Shown: positions 32,102 through 40,904 of the stretch, piece after piece
Layout of the letters: every line of letters starts with the position of its first letter
Position numbering within the stretch: the first letter of the stretch is position 1
Assembly (NCBI RefSeq): GCF_000350165.1
Contig: NZ_CAUI01000005.1
Location: 372,001 to 436,000 of the forward strand
Length of the DNA: 64,000 nucleotides
Direction of reading: 5' to 3'
From: Halanaerobium saccharolyticum subsp. saccharolyticum DSM 6643
GTDB taxonomy: Bacteria; Bacillota; Halanaerobiia; Halanaerobiales; Halanaerobiaceae
Translations under genes and position numbers: made by a program
The notes under the pieces: model-generated
Database searches by the model: none
What the model saw: the letters and a program-made list of their open reading frames with translations, nothing else
Told to the model about the DNA's origin: nothing

Positions 32102-32263
32102 ATTACCTAAACAATTTTAACAGAAGCCGACTTTAATGTCAATAATCTCTGGCAATTTTAAAATTATAAATTTGCATTATTTATATAAATAAAATATTTA
32201 ACAGTAATTAATTGTTTTTAATGATATAATTATCTCCAAATAAATTATAAAGGAGAATAAATT

Positions 32264-32293
32264 ATGATAATAATTGTGAAAAATAATGGCTGA
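32264..32293 (+). other. Nine-codon leader ORF overlapping the CDF start
   Basis: ATG 32264 follows AAGGAGAATAAATT and encodes MIIIVKNNG before TGA at 32291-32293. The CDF start at 32286 lies inside it in another frame. It could couple translation or be a by-product of an unusual start. Confidence 0.3.
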
Positions 32294-33173
32294 GCATCAT
32301 GATCATCATTCTAATGTTTCTAATATAAAATTAGCTTTTTTCCTAAATTTATCATTTACTATTATTGAAATTATTGGTGGTTTTTTAACTAACAGTATGG
32401 CTATTTTATCTGATGCTCTACATGATTTAGGAGATTCACTTTCTCTAGCCATGTCCTGGTATTTAGAAAATTATTCAAAAAAGGGAGCAGATAAAGATTT
32501 TAGTTATGGCTATGCGAGATTTTCACTTTTAGGCGCTTTAATTAATAGTATAGTTTTAATTTTAGGATCTGTATTTATTTTAACAAAAGTTATCCCCAGA
32601 ATTTTTGCTCCTGAGTCAGTTCACCCTGAAGGAATGCTTTACCTTGCTATTTTAGGAATAATAGTTAATGGAATAGCTGTTTTTAAACTAAGAGGAGGCA
32701 GTTCTTTAAATAAAGATGTTGTCAGCTGGCATCTTTTAGAAGATGTTCTAGGCTGGATTGCGGTATTAATAGTAAGTATTATTTTGATTTATAAAGACCT
32801 GCCAATTTTAGATCCGCTACTTTCATTAGCAATTAACATCTATATTTTATATAATGTAATTTCTAAGTTGAAAAAAGTATTAAATGTTTTTTTGCAGAGA
32901 GTACCAGCTGGAATTGAGATTGAAGAACTGCAGCAAAAAATTGTTGCAGAAACTCAAGCTTTAGCAGCACACCATACTCATATCTGGACCTTAGATGGAG
33001 AAAGAAATTTTCTCAGCACTCATGTAATTATTCCAGATCAAATTTCAAAGTCTAAAATAATAGAATTAAAAGCTCAAATTAAAAATTTATTAGCCGTAGA
33101 AAAAATTGATCATGTAACTATAGAGATTGAATACGAAAACGAGGAATGTGAGAACAAAAACTGTGATGCTTAA
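32286..33173 (+). CDS. Cation diffusion facilitator, CzcD/ZitB-like metal exporter
   Basis: A 295-residue CDF protein with a His-rich N-terminus (HHDHH), six membrane spans, and metal-site motifs SDALHDLGDS in TM2 and SWHLLEDVLGW in TM5. The C-terminal cytosolic domain ends in a Cys-rich tail (ENEECENKNC). It probably exports Zn2+ or Cd2+ in exchange for protons. The only strong ribosome site (AAGGAG, 32250) serves an out-of-frame ATG at 32264; that 9-codon frame ends inside this gene, so initiation at 32286 may rely on coupling. Confidence 0.9.
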   Translation: MAEHHDHHSNVSNIKLAFFLNLSFTIIEIIGGFLTNSMAILSDALHDLGDSLSLAMSWYLENYSKKGADKDFSYGYARFSLLGALINSIVLILGSVFILTKVIPRIFAPESVHPEGMLYLAILGIIVNGIAVFKLRGGSSLNKDVVSWHLLEDVLGWIAVLIVSIILIYKDLPILDPLLSLAINIYILYNVISKLKKVLNVFLQRVPAGIEIEELQQKIVAETQALAAHHTHIWTLDGERNFLSTHVIIPDQISKSKIIELKAQIKNLLAVEKIDHVTIEIEYENEECENKNCDA

Positions 33174-33186
33174 GCAGTTAAAATTC

Positions 33187-33215
33187 TTGACACAAATCTT
33201 TTAATATGGTAAAGT
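33187..33215 (+). promoter_or_regulatory. Promoter of the metF operon
   Basis: TTGACA (33187-33192), 17-base spacer, TAAAGT (33210-33215), about 20 bases before the SAM riboswitch. Confidence 0.6.
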
Positions 33216-33234
33216 AATTAAAAATAGAATAATA

Positions 33235-33334
33235 GCTTATCAAGAGAGGTGGAGGGACTGGCCCTGAGAAACCCAGCAACCAGCAGTTATACTGCCCGGT
33301 GCTAACTCCAGCAGGTTTAACCTGAAAGATAAGC
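33235..33334 (+). ncRNA. SAM-I (S-box) riboswitch
   Basis: P1 pairs GCTTATC (33235-33241) with GATAAGC (33328-33334). The core AGAGAGGTGGAGGGACTGG, CCCTGAGAAACCC and GCAACC blocks match the S-box consensus. TAAGCAG (33330-33336) can pair either within P1 or with CTGCTTA (33352-33358) as antiterminator, so S-adenosylmethionine binding should favour the terminator and shut off the methionine genes. Confidence 0.95.
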
Positions 33335-33345
33335 AGTTGTGAATC

Positions 33346-33373
33346 CCACTTCTGCTTAGAAGTGGATTTTTGT
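33346..33373 (+). terminator. S-box expression-platform terminator
   Basis: CCACTTCT (33346-33353), loop GCTT, AGAAGTGG (33358-33365), then a T-rich run. Confidence 0.85.
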
Positions 33374-33410
33374 TTTTATAAAGTAGCTAGTAGTTTTGAG
33401 GAGGATAAAG

Positions 33411-34307
33411 ATGAAAATTAAAAATATTTTCGAAAAAAAGGAAGTTGTTTTTTCACTGGAGGTTTTTCCTCCAAGGTCTGATGTTCCTATAGAAAATATT
33501 TATCAGACTTTGGAAGAATTAAAAGATATTAATCCAGATTATATTAGTATAACTTATGGAGCTGGTGGAGGAGTTAGAAAAAATAGAACCTGTAAACTTT
33601 CTTCAATTATTAAAGAAAAATATGATGTAGAAGCACTGGCTCATTTAACATGTATTAATTCAAATCAAAAAAGCATTAATAAAATATTGACTCGCTTAGA
33701 AGAAAAAAATATAAAAAACATATTGGCCTTAAGAGGTGATAAACCAGTTGCTGGGGAAGTAATTGGAGAATACAATTATGCCTATGAGCTTGTTGATCAT
33801 ATCAAAAAAAATAATGATTTTGGAGTAGCAGCAGCCTGTTATCCAGAAGGTCATCTAGAAACAGAAAGTATTGATCAGGATTTAGAATATTTAAAACAGA
33901 AGGTTGATAGTGGAGTTGACTACTTGATATCACAGATGTTTTTTGATAACTCACTTTTTTATAAATTTCGCAGGAAAGCGCAAAAAAAGGGGATAGATGT
34001 ACCGATAGAAGCAGGAATTATGCCTGTAATTAACAAAAAACAGGTTGCCAGAATTATAGAATTATCTGATGCTTATTTTCCAGCAAAATTCAAAAAAATA
34101 TTGAATAAATATGAGGATAATCCAGAAGCTTTAAGAGATGCTGGAATAGCCTATGCAGTTGAGCAGATAGTTGATTTGATTTCTAGTGACGTTGATGGAA
34201 TACATCTTTATACAATGAACAATCCCTATGTAGCTCGCAGAATTAAAGAGGCAGTAGGTTCTTTAATTAATCATATTAATGGTCAAGAAATTCAGAAAGT
34301 TGTATAA
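33411..34307 (+). CDS. metF: Methylenetetrahydrofolate reductase
   Basis: A 298-residue FAD-dependent TIM-barrel enzyme that makes 5-methyl-THF for MetH. Family segments include FSLEVFPPRSDVP, ISITYGAGGG near residue 50, ILALRGDKP near 110, and DYLISQMFFDN near 175. GAGGAGG precedes ATG 33411; the frame opens earlier at a TTG in the ribosome site. It is the first gene behind the SAM riboswitch and one base before the activation-protein gene. Confidence 0.94.
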   Translation: MKIKNIFEKKEVVFSLEVFPPRSDVPIENIYQTLEELKDINPDYISITYGAGGGVRKNRTCKLSSIIKEKYDVEALAHLTCINSNQKSINKILTRLEEKNIKNILALRGDKPVAGEVIGEYNYAYELVDHIKKNNDFGVAAACYPEGHLETESIDQDLEYLKQKVDSGVDYLISQMFFDNSLFYKFRRKAQKKGIDVPIEAGIMPVINKKQVARIIELSDAYFPAKFKKILNKYEDNPEALRDAGIAYAVEQIVDLISSDVDGIHLYTMNNPYVARRIKEAVGSLINHINGQEIQKVV

Positions 34308-34308
34308 T

Positions 34309-34992
34309 ATGAAATTCAAAATTGATAAAAAAGAAGTTTTGAGGTACCTGCAGGTTTCAAAAAAAATAAATGATGAAAAGATTAATGTTTTAATTGATAA
34401 AACAATAACTGAAGTTAAAGATTTAATTAATCTTCGTTATTTATATCAAAAATTTCCAATTGAATTTACGGATCAAGGTGTTAAAGTAGAAGGAACAACT
34501 CTTATTTTAAAAGGTAAAAGTATCAGAAAGCACTTAAAAGATTCAGAGAAAATCTATATAATGGCAGCTACATTAGGAGCTCAAGTTGATAGGAAGATAT
34601 CATATTATGAAAAAATATCAGTGACTAAATCGATGATCCTTGATGCCTGTGCAACAGCAGCTATCGAGGGAGCTTGTGATTATATAGAAGCTCAAATAAA
34701 AAAAGAAGTTCTGAAAGCAGGAAATGAAGATATAAGTTTTCGCTATAGCCCAGGTTATGGGGATTTAGGAATTGATATTCAAAAAGAGATCTTAAGAATT
34801 TTGAATGCACCAAGAAAAATAGGTTTAACAGCTTCCAAATATAATATATTATTACCAACTAAATCAGTAACAGCAATTATTGGGGTTATTGCTAAAACAA
34901 TAGAAGTTGAACAAAGACACTGCAAAAACTGTCTTTTAGATCAAGAATGCGAACTGAGAAGAAAGGGGATTTATTGTGGAGCTAAAAACTAA
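34309..34992 (+). CDS. Methionine synthase reactivation-domain-like protein (separate MetH activation module)
   Basis: A 227-residue protein resembling the C-terminal SAM-binding activation domain of cobalamin-dependent MetH. It has FRYSPGYGDLGIDIQKEIL with the SAM-contact RxSPGYG, LPTKSVTAIIGVIAKT, and a Cys-rich end (HCKNCLLDQEC). Here it is a separate gene between metF and a metH that lacks this domain. It presumably re-methylates oxidised cob(II)alamin with SAM and a flavodoxin. It overlaps metH by 17 bases. Confidence 0.88.
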   Translation: MKFKIDKKEVLRYLQVSKKINDEKINVLIDKTITEVKDLINLRYLYQKFPIEFTDQGVKVEGTTLILKGKSIRKHLKDSEKIYIMAATLGAQVDRKISYYEKISVTKSMILDACATAAIEGACDYIEAQIKKEVLKAGNEDISFRYSPGYGDLGIDIQKEILRILNAPRKIGLTASKYNILLPTKSVTAIIGVIAKTIEVEQRHCKNCLLDQECELRRKGIYCGAKN

Positions 34993-37366
34993 ATTAGGAA
35001 AAAAAATGATAATTTTTGATGGAGCCATGGGAACAGTTTTGCAGCAGCGTGGTTTAAAGGCAGGGGATATTCCGGAAAGATTAAATATCGAAAATAGTGA
35101 GGATATTATAGATATACATAAAAGTTATTTAAAGGCAGGAGCTGAGATTTTGACTACCAATACTTTTGGTGCTAATGCCCTAAAAATGAATGAACTAGAA
35201 TATTCTGTAGAAGAAGTTATTTCTGCAGCAGTTCAAAATGCACGCCAGGCAATAATCGAATCAGGAATTGATGCCTCAGTAGCTCTGGATATGGGTCCAA
35301 TTGGTGAGCTTTTAGAACCAATGGGCAGTCTAGAATTTGACGAAGCCTATAATCTTTATCAACAGCAGGTACTGATTGGAGTTGAGTCTGGAGCTGACCT
35401 AATCCACATTGAGACAATAGCAGATCTATATGAGGCAAGGGCTGCAGTATTGGCGGCTAAGGAAAATTCTAATTTACCAATTTTTTGTACTTTAACTTTT
35501 GAAGAAAATGGTAGAACATTTACTGGGACCAGTATTCGTTCCATGATTTCTGTGTTGGAGGGTCTTGGAGTAGATGGGATTGGTCTTAACTGTTCTCTTG
35601 GGCCTGAAAAGCTGGAGCCTCTGGTTGAAGAAGTGCTCAAATATTCAGAAACTCCAGTTATTCTGCAGGCAAATGCAGGGCTGCCGGTAGTTAAAGATGG
35701 AGGAACAGTATTTAAAATATCTCCTGAAGAATATTTTAAACCTTTAAACAGACTTTATCAGAAAGGACTAGCAGTTGTCGGTGGCTGTTGTGGTACTAAC
35801 GAAGAATTTATTTCTTTAATTGCTGAGAAGTTAAAAAATAAAAAAGTAAAAGAGCGAGAAATTATAAAAGAAAGTCTTGTCTGTTCGCCTTCTCAGACTG
35901 TTAATTTAGAAGGGGTCAATGTAGTTGGAGAAAGAATTAATCCAACGGGCAAAGCGGTTTTTAAAGAAGCTTTGAGAAATGGTGATTTAGATTATATTCT
36001 TAAAGTTGCAGTAGAAGAGATAGATGCAGGAGCAGATGTTTTAGATGTTAATCTTGGTCTGCCGGAGATAGACGAAAAAAAATTGATGGTTAAGGTAATC
36101 AAGGAACTGCAGGGGATTTTGGATACTCCATTACAGATTGATTCTAGTAATCCGGAGGTTATAGAAGAAGCTTTAAGATATTATAATGGTACAGCAATTG
36201 TTAACTCAGTAAATGGAGAAGCTGAAGTGTTGGAAAAAACTCTGCCTGCTGTTAAAAAATATGGAGCAGCAGTTATCGGCCTGACAATGGACGATGATGG
36301 CATACCTGCTGCTGCAGAAGAACGTTTTAAAGTTGCAGAAAAAATTGTTAATAAAGCAGCTGAATATGGAATTAGCAGAGATAAGATTATAATTGACTGT
36401 CTAACTCTGACTGCTTCTACCCAGCAGGCGGGGGTTAAGGAAACTTTAAAAGCTTTAAAAATGGTTAAAGAGAAATTGGGAGTTAAAACTACACTTGGAA
36501 TTTCTAATGTTTCTTTTGGTTTACCGGAACGTCCTATTTTAAACAGGACATTTTTAAGCATGGCTCTCTATCAGGGTTTAAATCTGCCAATTATTGATCC
36601 CAATGACGAAGAAATGATGTTTGCAGTTAAAGCAGCTGCAGTTTTAAATAATATTGATCAGGGCGCTGCTCAATATATAGAATATATGGCTGAGGTAGAA
36701 GATAAATCAGATTTAGCAGAAATTAAAGAAAATCAGAATAAGGAAGATGATTTACAGACAGTAATAATTAAGGGTTTAAAAAATGAAGCAACTCGTTTAA
36801 CAAAAGCTGCCTTAAAAGAAAATGAAGCTATAGAAGTAGTGAACAAATATTTAATTCCTGCTCTTGATATTGTGGGTGAGAGTTATGAAAAAGGGGAAAT
36901 ATTTTTACCACAGCTTGTCCAGTCAGCTGAAACAGTAAAAGAAGCCTTTTTAGTTTTAAAAGAAGAAATGAATCGTACAGGAGGCAGAGATATTTTTAAG
37001 GGGAAAATTGTGATGGCTACGGTTAAAGGTGATGTTCATGATATTGGCAAGAATATAGTAAAAACTGTTTTAGAAAACTATGGTTATCAAATAATTGATC
37101 TGGGCAGAAATGTAAATATTAAAGATATAGTGAAAGCGGTTAAAGAAAATAATATTAAACTATTAGGTTTAAGTGCTTTAATGACAACTACAGTTAAAAA
37201 TATGGAAAAAACGATTAAGGCAGTCCGAGAAGAAGTACCAGAGGTAAAAATTATGGTTGGTGGTGCTGTGTTAACAACAGATTATGCAGATATGATAGAT
37301 GCTGACTATTACGCCAGGGATGCAAAAATAGCAGTTGAAATTGCAAAAGAAATTTTTAGTGCTTAA
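34976..37366 (+). CDS. metH: Cobalamin-dependent methionine synthase lacking the activation domain
   Basis: A 796-residue enzyme transferring methyl from 5-methyl-THF to homocysteine. Domains in order: homocysteine domain (GAMGTVLQQRGL; zinc ligands in LNCSLG and VVGGCCGTN), pterin domain (VGERINPTGK, LDVNLGLPE), B12 cap, and B12 domain with VKGDVHDIGKN, His688 being the lower cobalt ligand. The start is GTG 34976 behind AAAGGGG. The C-terminal activation domain of classic MetH (about 1200 residues) is absent and supplied by the preceding gene. Confidence 0.94.
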   Translation: MELKTKLGKKMIIFDGAMGTVLQQRGLKAGDIPERLNIENSEDIIDIHKSYLKAGAEILTTNTFGANALKMNELEYSVEEVISAAVQNARQAIIESGIDASVALDMGPIGELLEPMGSLEFDEAYNLYQQQVLIGVESGADLIHIETIADLYEARAAVLAAKENSNLPIFCTLTFEENGRTFTGTSIRSMISVLEGLGVDGIGLNCSLGPEKLEPLVEEVLKYSETPVILQANAGLPVVKDGGTVFKISPEEYFKPLNRLYQKGLAVVGGCCGTNEEFISLIAEKLKNKKVKEREIIKESLVCSPSQTVNLEGVNVVGERINPTGKAVFKEALRNGDLDYILKVAVEEIDAGADVLDVNLGLPEIDEKKLMVKVIKELQGILDTPLQIDSSNPEVIEEALRYYNGTAIVNSVNGEAEVLEKTLPAVKKYGAAVIGLTMDDDGIPAAAEERFKVAEKIVNKAAEYGISRDKIIIDCLTLTASTQQAGVKETLKALKMVKEKLGVKTTLGISNVSFGLPERPILNRTFLSMALYQGLNLPIIDPNDEEMMFAVKAAAVLNNIDQGAAQYIEYMAEVEDKSDLAEIKENQNKEDDLQTVIIKGLKNEATRLTKAALKENEAIEVVNKYLIPALDIVGESYEKGEIFLPQLVQSAETVKEAFLVLKEEMNRTGGRDIFKGKIVMATVKGDVHDIGKNIVKTVLENYGYQIIDLGRNVNIKDIVKAVKENNIKLLGLSALMTTTVKNMEKTIKAVREEVPEVKIMVGGAVLTTDYADMIDADYYARDAKIAVEIAKEIFSA

Positions 37367-37395
37367 ATTTAGTATTATTGTCTAAGGCTAATAAA

Positions 37396-37436
37396 AAAAA
37401 CAGGCTGTAGAATTAGATATTTCTCAGCCTGTTTAT
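37396..37436. terminator. Bidirectional terminator between metH and the carbonic anhydrase-like gene
   Basis: AAACAGGCTG (37398-37407) pairs with CAGCCTGTTT (37425-37434), flanked by an A-run and by T-rich sequence. Confidence 0.8.
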
Positions 37437-37441
37437 ACTTA

Positions 37442-37957
37442 TTATATTTCTTCAATATTATTATGTTCAGCAGCAAGATCAGCATAATGCAAGGCATGTT
37501 GTTTTAACTCAATTATTTTCTCCTTAGTGATAGTTCGAATTACTTTTGCAGGTACCCCTACAGCCAGGCTTCCAGGTGGAATTTCTGCATTTTCTGGAAC
37601 AACCGCTCCAGCACCAACGATTGAGCCTTCACCAATCTTAGCACCACTTAAAACAGTAGCATTCATCCCGATTAAAGATTTATTACCAATTTTACAAGCA
37701 TGGATCACGGTATTATGGCCAATTGTTACATAATCTCCAATCTCAACCCCCAAATTTTGTTCAACATGGACAGTGGAATTTTCCTGGATGTTTGAGTATT
37801 TACCCACTTTAATTTTTTTGATATCACCTCTAAGTACGGTATTATACCAAATGCTGCTATTTTCAGCTATTTCTACATCTCCAATTATTTTGCTTCCAGG
37901 GGCAATAAAAGCATTTTCTGAAATTTTAGGACTTTTCTTTTTAAATTTATATAACAT
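37442..37957 (-). CDS. Gamma-carbonic anhydrase family left-handed beta-helix protein
   Basis: A 171-residue hexapeptide-repeat protein. Repeats of the [LIV]-G-x4 type run through the middle, and histidines in TVHVEQ and TIGHNTVIHACKIG match the zinc ligands of gamma-type carbonic anhydrases (YrdA/PaaY-like). A C-terminal helix closes the fold. The minus-strand start has GGAGG before it. Many family members have no measured carbonic anhydrase activity, so the reaction is uncertain. Confidence 0.9.
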   Translation of the reverse strand: MLYKFKKKSPKISENAFIAPGSKIIGDVEIAENSSIWYNTVLRGDIKKIKVGKYSNIQENSTVHVEQNLGVEIGDYVTIGHNTVIHACKIGNKSLIGMNATVLSGAKIGEGSIVGAGAVVPENAEIPPGSLAVGVPAKVIRTITKEKIIELKQHALHYADLAAEHNNIEEI

Positions 37958-38038
37958 TTTAAAACCTCCATAATTTTTGTGATTATTAAATGATTTCTAT
38001 TTAAAGCTTAAAACTCCTCTTTTTATATTTCATTTAAC

Positions 38039-38067
38039 TTGCAAGCACTGATAAAATAATTTATAAT
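38039..38067 (+). promoter_or_regulatory. Sigma-A promoter of the nadD cluster
   Basis: TTGCAA (38039-38044), 17-base spacer, perfect TATAAT (38062-38067). Confidence 0.75.
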
Positions 38068-38097
38068 TAAAGGTGTATGAAATAAGAGGTGAAAAAT

Positions 38098-38700
38098 ATG
38101 TCAAAAAAAAGTGTGGCAATATTTGGGGGAACATTTGACCCTCCGCATCAGGGACATTTTATTTTAGCTGAGCAGCTTAAAAATAATTTTGGACTGACTG
38201 AAATTATGTTTATGCCGACCGGCAAACCACCACATAAAAAAGATAAAGTTATTTCACCCAATGAAGATAGATTAAATATGCTGAAATTAGCTGTAGAAGA
38301 AAACGATTTTTTTTCTCTATCAGATTGGGAGCTTCAAAATGAAGGATATTCTTATACAGCAAAAACTTTAGCACATTTTGTACCTCAAATTGATGCTGAA
38401 GAGGTTTTTTTTATAATAGGTGCAGATTCTTTAGCTGAGATTTTCAAATGGAAAAATCCGGAATATTTATTATCTGAAGCAAATTTTATAGTTTTTAATC
38501 GGCCGGGGTATGATTTAAAAGAAATTACAAGCCAAAAAAAATATGAAACTTATTTAGATAATATTTTTACATATCAAGGTTTAAACATCGAGATTTCCTC
38601 TTCCTTTATTAGGGATGAGATTGAAAAGGGGAATTCTATTCGGTATTTAACTTTAGATAAGATTGAAAAATATATAGAAGAAAATAATCTTTACAGGTGA
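38098..38700 (+). CDS. nadD: Nicotinate-nucleotide adenylyltransferase
   Basis: A 200-residue nucleotidyltransferase that makes deamido-NAD from nicotinate mononucleotide. The nucleotide-binding loop is GGTFDPPHQGH near residue 10, PPHKK follows, and the ISSSFIR signature lies near the end (IEISSSFIRDEI). ATG 38098 has AGAGGTG before it. It opens the conserved cluster nadD-yqeK-LCP-rsfS. Confidence 0.95.
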   Translation: MSKKSVAIFGGTFDPPHQGHFILAEQLKNNFGLTEIMFMPTGKPPHKKDKVISPNEDRLNMLKLAVEENDFFSLSDWELQNEGYSYTAKTLAHFVPQIDAEEVFFIIGADSLAEIFKWKNPEYLLSEANFIVFNRPGYDLKEITSQKKYETYLDNIFTYQGLNIEISSSFIRDEIEKGNSIRYLTLDKIEKYIEENNLYR

Positions 38701-38704
38701 TTAA

Positions 38705-39295
38705 ATGTTAGTAGCTAAGGAAGATTTTTTAGTAGAAGTTGATTTAGAGAAAATAAAAAAAAGATTAGGTAAAAAGAGATATAAACACACCCTATATGTG
38801 CTTGAGGCAGCTTCGAAATTAGCAAAAAATTTAAATCTTAATCAAAAGAAAGTTAAAACAGCTGCTTTATTACATGATATTGCTAAGTCTAAAAGCGCAG
38901 AAGAACTTAAGTCGCTTCTAAAAAATTCTCAGTGGACTGTTGATGAGATGGAAGCTGCAATTGTTCCTATACTTCATGCTCCAGCAGGAGCTGTAATTGC
39001 AGAAAAAGAATTTGGGGTAGAAGATCCGGAAGTTTTAGAAGCAATACGTTACCACACCCTGGGCCACCCTGAAATGGGGAAGATAGCTCAGGTTATTTAT
39101 GCTGCTGACTTCATTTCAGAAGATAGACAATTTTCAACTTTAAATAAAATCAGAAAAAAAATAGAAAGAGATTTTGAATTAGGATTATATTTAATTACAA
39201 CAAATATAATTAAATATCAGCTTGAACAGGATAATTTTATCCATCCTTATTCAAATGATTTACGAAATAAACTATTAAAGAGAAGTGATCAATAA
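38705..39295 (+). CDS. yqeK: YqeK-type HD-domain Ap4A hydrolase
   Basis: A 196-residue HD-domain hydrolase. RYKHTLYVLEAASKLA and AALLHDIAKSKS carry the metal histidines and HD pair, and RYHTLGHPEMG and AADFISEDR complete the set. YqeK proteins cleave diadenosine tetraphosphate symmetrically to ADP. It starts 4 bases after nadD and ends exactly where the LCP gene begins. Confidence 0.9.
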   Translation: MLVAKEDFLVEVDLEKIKKRLGKKRYKHTLYVLEAASKLAKNLNLNQKKVKTAALLHDIAKSKSAEELKSLLKNSQWTVDEMEAAIVPILHAPAGAVIAEKEFGVEDPEVLEAIRYHTLGHPEMGKIAQVIYAADFISEDRQFSTLNKIRKKIERDFELGLYLITTNIIKYQLEQDNFIHPYSNDLRNKLLKRSDQ

Positions 39296-40441
39296 ATGTT
39301 AGAAAAATTAACTGACTGGAAATATATATCCTTAATTATATTTTTAGTCATTATCGGTGTCACTATGGCATTTTTGTGGAATGATGAGCTAAGCCAAATT
39401 TCATCAGAAGGGCCTTTTGAAGATAATAAAGTCAATATTCTTGCTGTCGGTTATGACGCAGATGTAAATGGACCGTCCAGAGCTGATACAATTATTCTAA
39501 TAAGTATCAATGTAGATACGAATGAAGCTGGCTTGATTTTTTTACCAAGAGATACTTATATCAACTCTCAAAAAAGAAAATTTACTAAACTAAATTCTTC
39601 TCATGTTTATGGTGGAATTGAATTAACACAGGAAACTATAGAAGATATGCTTGAGGTTGATATCGACTACTATTTAGAAACCGATTTTAAAGGTTTTGAG
39701 AGAATTATTGATCGTCTAGGTGGAGTAAATGTAAATGTCAATGAGCATTTGAATTATGTTGATAAAGCTGGTGGTTTGTATATAAATATTCCAGCTGGTC
39801 AGCAAAATTTAAATGGAAAAGAAGCGCTGCAATATGTCCGTTATCGTGATGAAAGAGGCGATATTGGAAGAATAGAAAGGCAGCAGAAATTTGTAGATGC
39901 GGTTTTTGCTAAAGTGTTATCGCCTACTATTATTACTAAAATTCCAGGTATTATTAAAGAAGTTAATGATGCGATTAATACTAATATTCCAGTTAAGGAT
40001 ATTACGCCGTTTTTAAATACAGCAAAAGAAATTAATTTAAATCAAATTGAGACTAAAATGCTGCCTGGTGAGCCTAAATATATAAATGGTATTAGTTACT
40101 GGGTTCCAGATTTAAAAGAAGCTGATATAATGGTGGATAATCTGGTAAGGAATAAATCATATATCCAAAACAAAAATTATCAGCTAACTGTATTAAATGG
40201 TGTAGGAGAGTCTGGTGCTGCTTCAAATACAGCCGAACTGCTTAAAAAATATGGCTTTCAAATTGATGATATAGGTAATGCAGCTAATTATGAGTATGAA
40301 CAATCTATTATTGAATATCATAATAAAGATGATAAAAAAACAGCTGCCCAAATTGCTGAATTATTGGCTGGAAAAATTAAATATGTTGAGAACAATGAAG
40401 AAAATAAAAATATTAAAGTTATAGTTGGAGCAGGCTATTAA
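39296..40441 (+). CDS. LytR-CpsA-Psr family cell-wall ligase with LytR_C domain
   Basis: A 381-residue membrane-anchored protein. One membrane helix is at about residues 10-28. The LCP domain follows, with SRADTIILISINVD, FLPRDTYI and ALQYVRYRDERGDIGRIERQQ, whose arginines bind polyprenyl pyrophosphate. A C-terminal LytR_C domain begins near residue 290 with QLTVLNGVGESGAA. LCP enzymes attach glycopolymers to peptidoglycan. It starts immediately after the yqeK stop. Confidence 0.9.
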   Translation: MLEKLTDWKYISLIIFLVIIGVTMAFLWNDELSQISSEGPFEDNKVNILAVGYDADVNGPSRADTIILISINVDTNEAGLIFLPRDTYINSQKRKFTKLNSSHVYGGIELTQETIEDMLEVDIDYYLETDFKGFERIIDRLGGVNVNVNEHLNYVDKAGGLYINIPAGQQNLNGKEALQYVRYRDERGDIGRIERQQKFVDAVFAKVLSPTIITKIPGIIKEVNDAINTNIPVKDITPFLNTAKEINLNQIETKMLPGEPKYINGISYWVPDLKEADIMVDNLVRNKSYIQNKNYQLTVLNGVGESGAASNTAELLKKYGFQIDDIGNAANYEYEQSIIEYHNKDDKKTAAQIAELLAGKIKYVENNEENKNIKVIVGAGY

Positions 40442-40467
40442 AAGTCTGTATAAGGAGGAATTTATTA

Positions 40468-40833
40468 ATGTCAGATTTAAGTATTAAAGATATTGCTTTA
40501 CTTGCTGCTGATGCAGCTGATGATAAAAAAGCAGAAGAGATAGAAATTTTAAATGTCCAGGGTTTAACTGTCATAGCAGATTATTTTGTGATCTGTAGTG
40601 CTAACTCTGATCAGCAGGTAAGAGCTATTGCCAGAGCAATCGATGAGAAATTGTCTGAAAAAGGAATTGAGCCCAAAAAAATGGCTGGAATGAATGATGC
40701 GAAATGGGTTTTAATTGACTATGCTGATATAATTGTTCATGTTTTTCATAAAAGAGAAAGAGAGTATTATGATCTCGAAAGGTTATGGTCAGATGCTGAA
40801 AAAATTCTGCGAACAGATGAAAACAACGAGTAG
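40468..40833 (+). CDS. rsfS: Ribosomal silencing factor RsfS
   Basis: A 121-residue RsfS/Iojap protein that binds uL14 on the large subunit and blocks subunit joining in slow growth. TVIADYFVICSANSDQQVRAIA and WVLIDYADIIVHVFHKREREYYDLERLW are the typical segments. AAGGAGG precedes the ATG. It closes the nadD-type cluster and is followed by leuS. Confidence 0.94.
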   Translation: MSDLSIKDIALLAADAADDKKAEEIEILNVQGLTVIADYFVICSANSDQQVRAIARAIDEKLSEKGIEPKKMAGMNDAKWVLIDYADIIVHVFHKREREYYDLERLWSDAEKILRTDENNE

Positions 40834-40904
40834 TAAAAGTATTAGAGTATAATTTAGAAATAAATAATATATAAATTTTAATTAAATGAGGAGAGTGAAG
40901 ATCT

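Noticed and set aside
35359-36561. Minus-strand frames opposite metH
   Set aside because: They mirror conserved metH domains and lack ribosome sites.
40834-40904. A T-box before leuS
   Set aside because: The gap is only about 70 bases and contains no T-box core or specifier stem.
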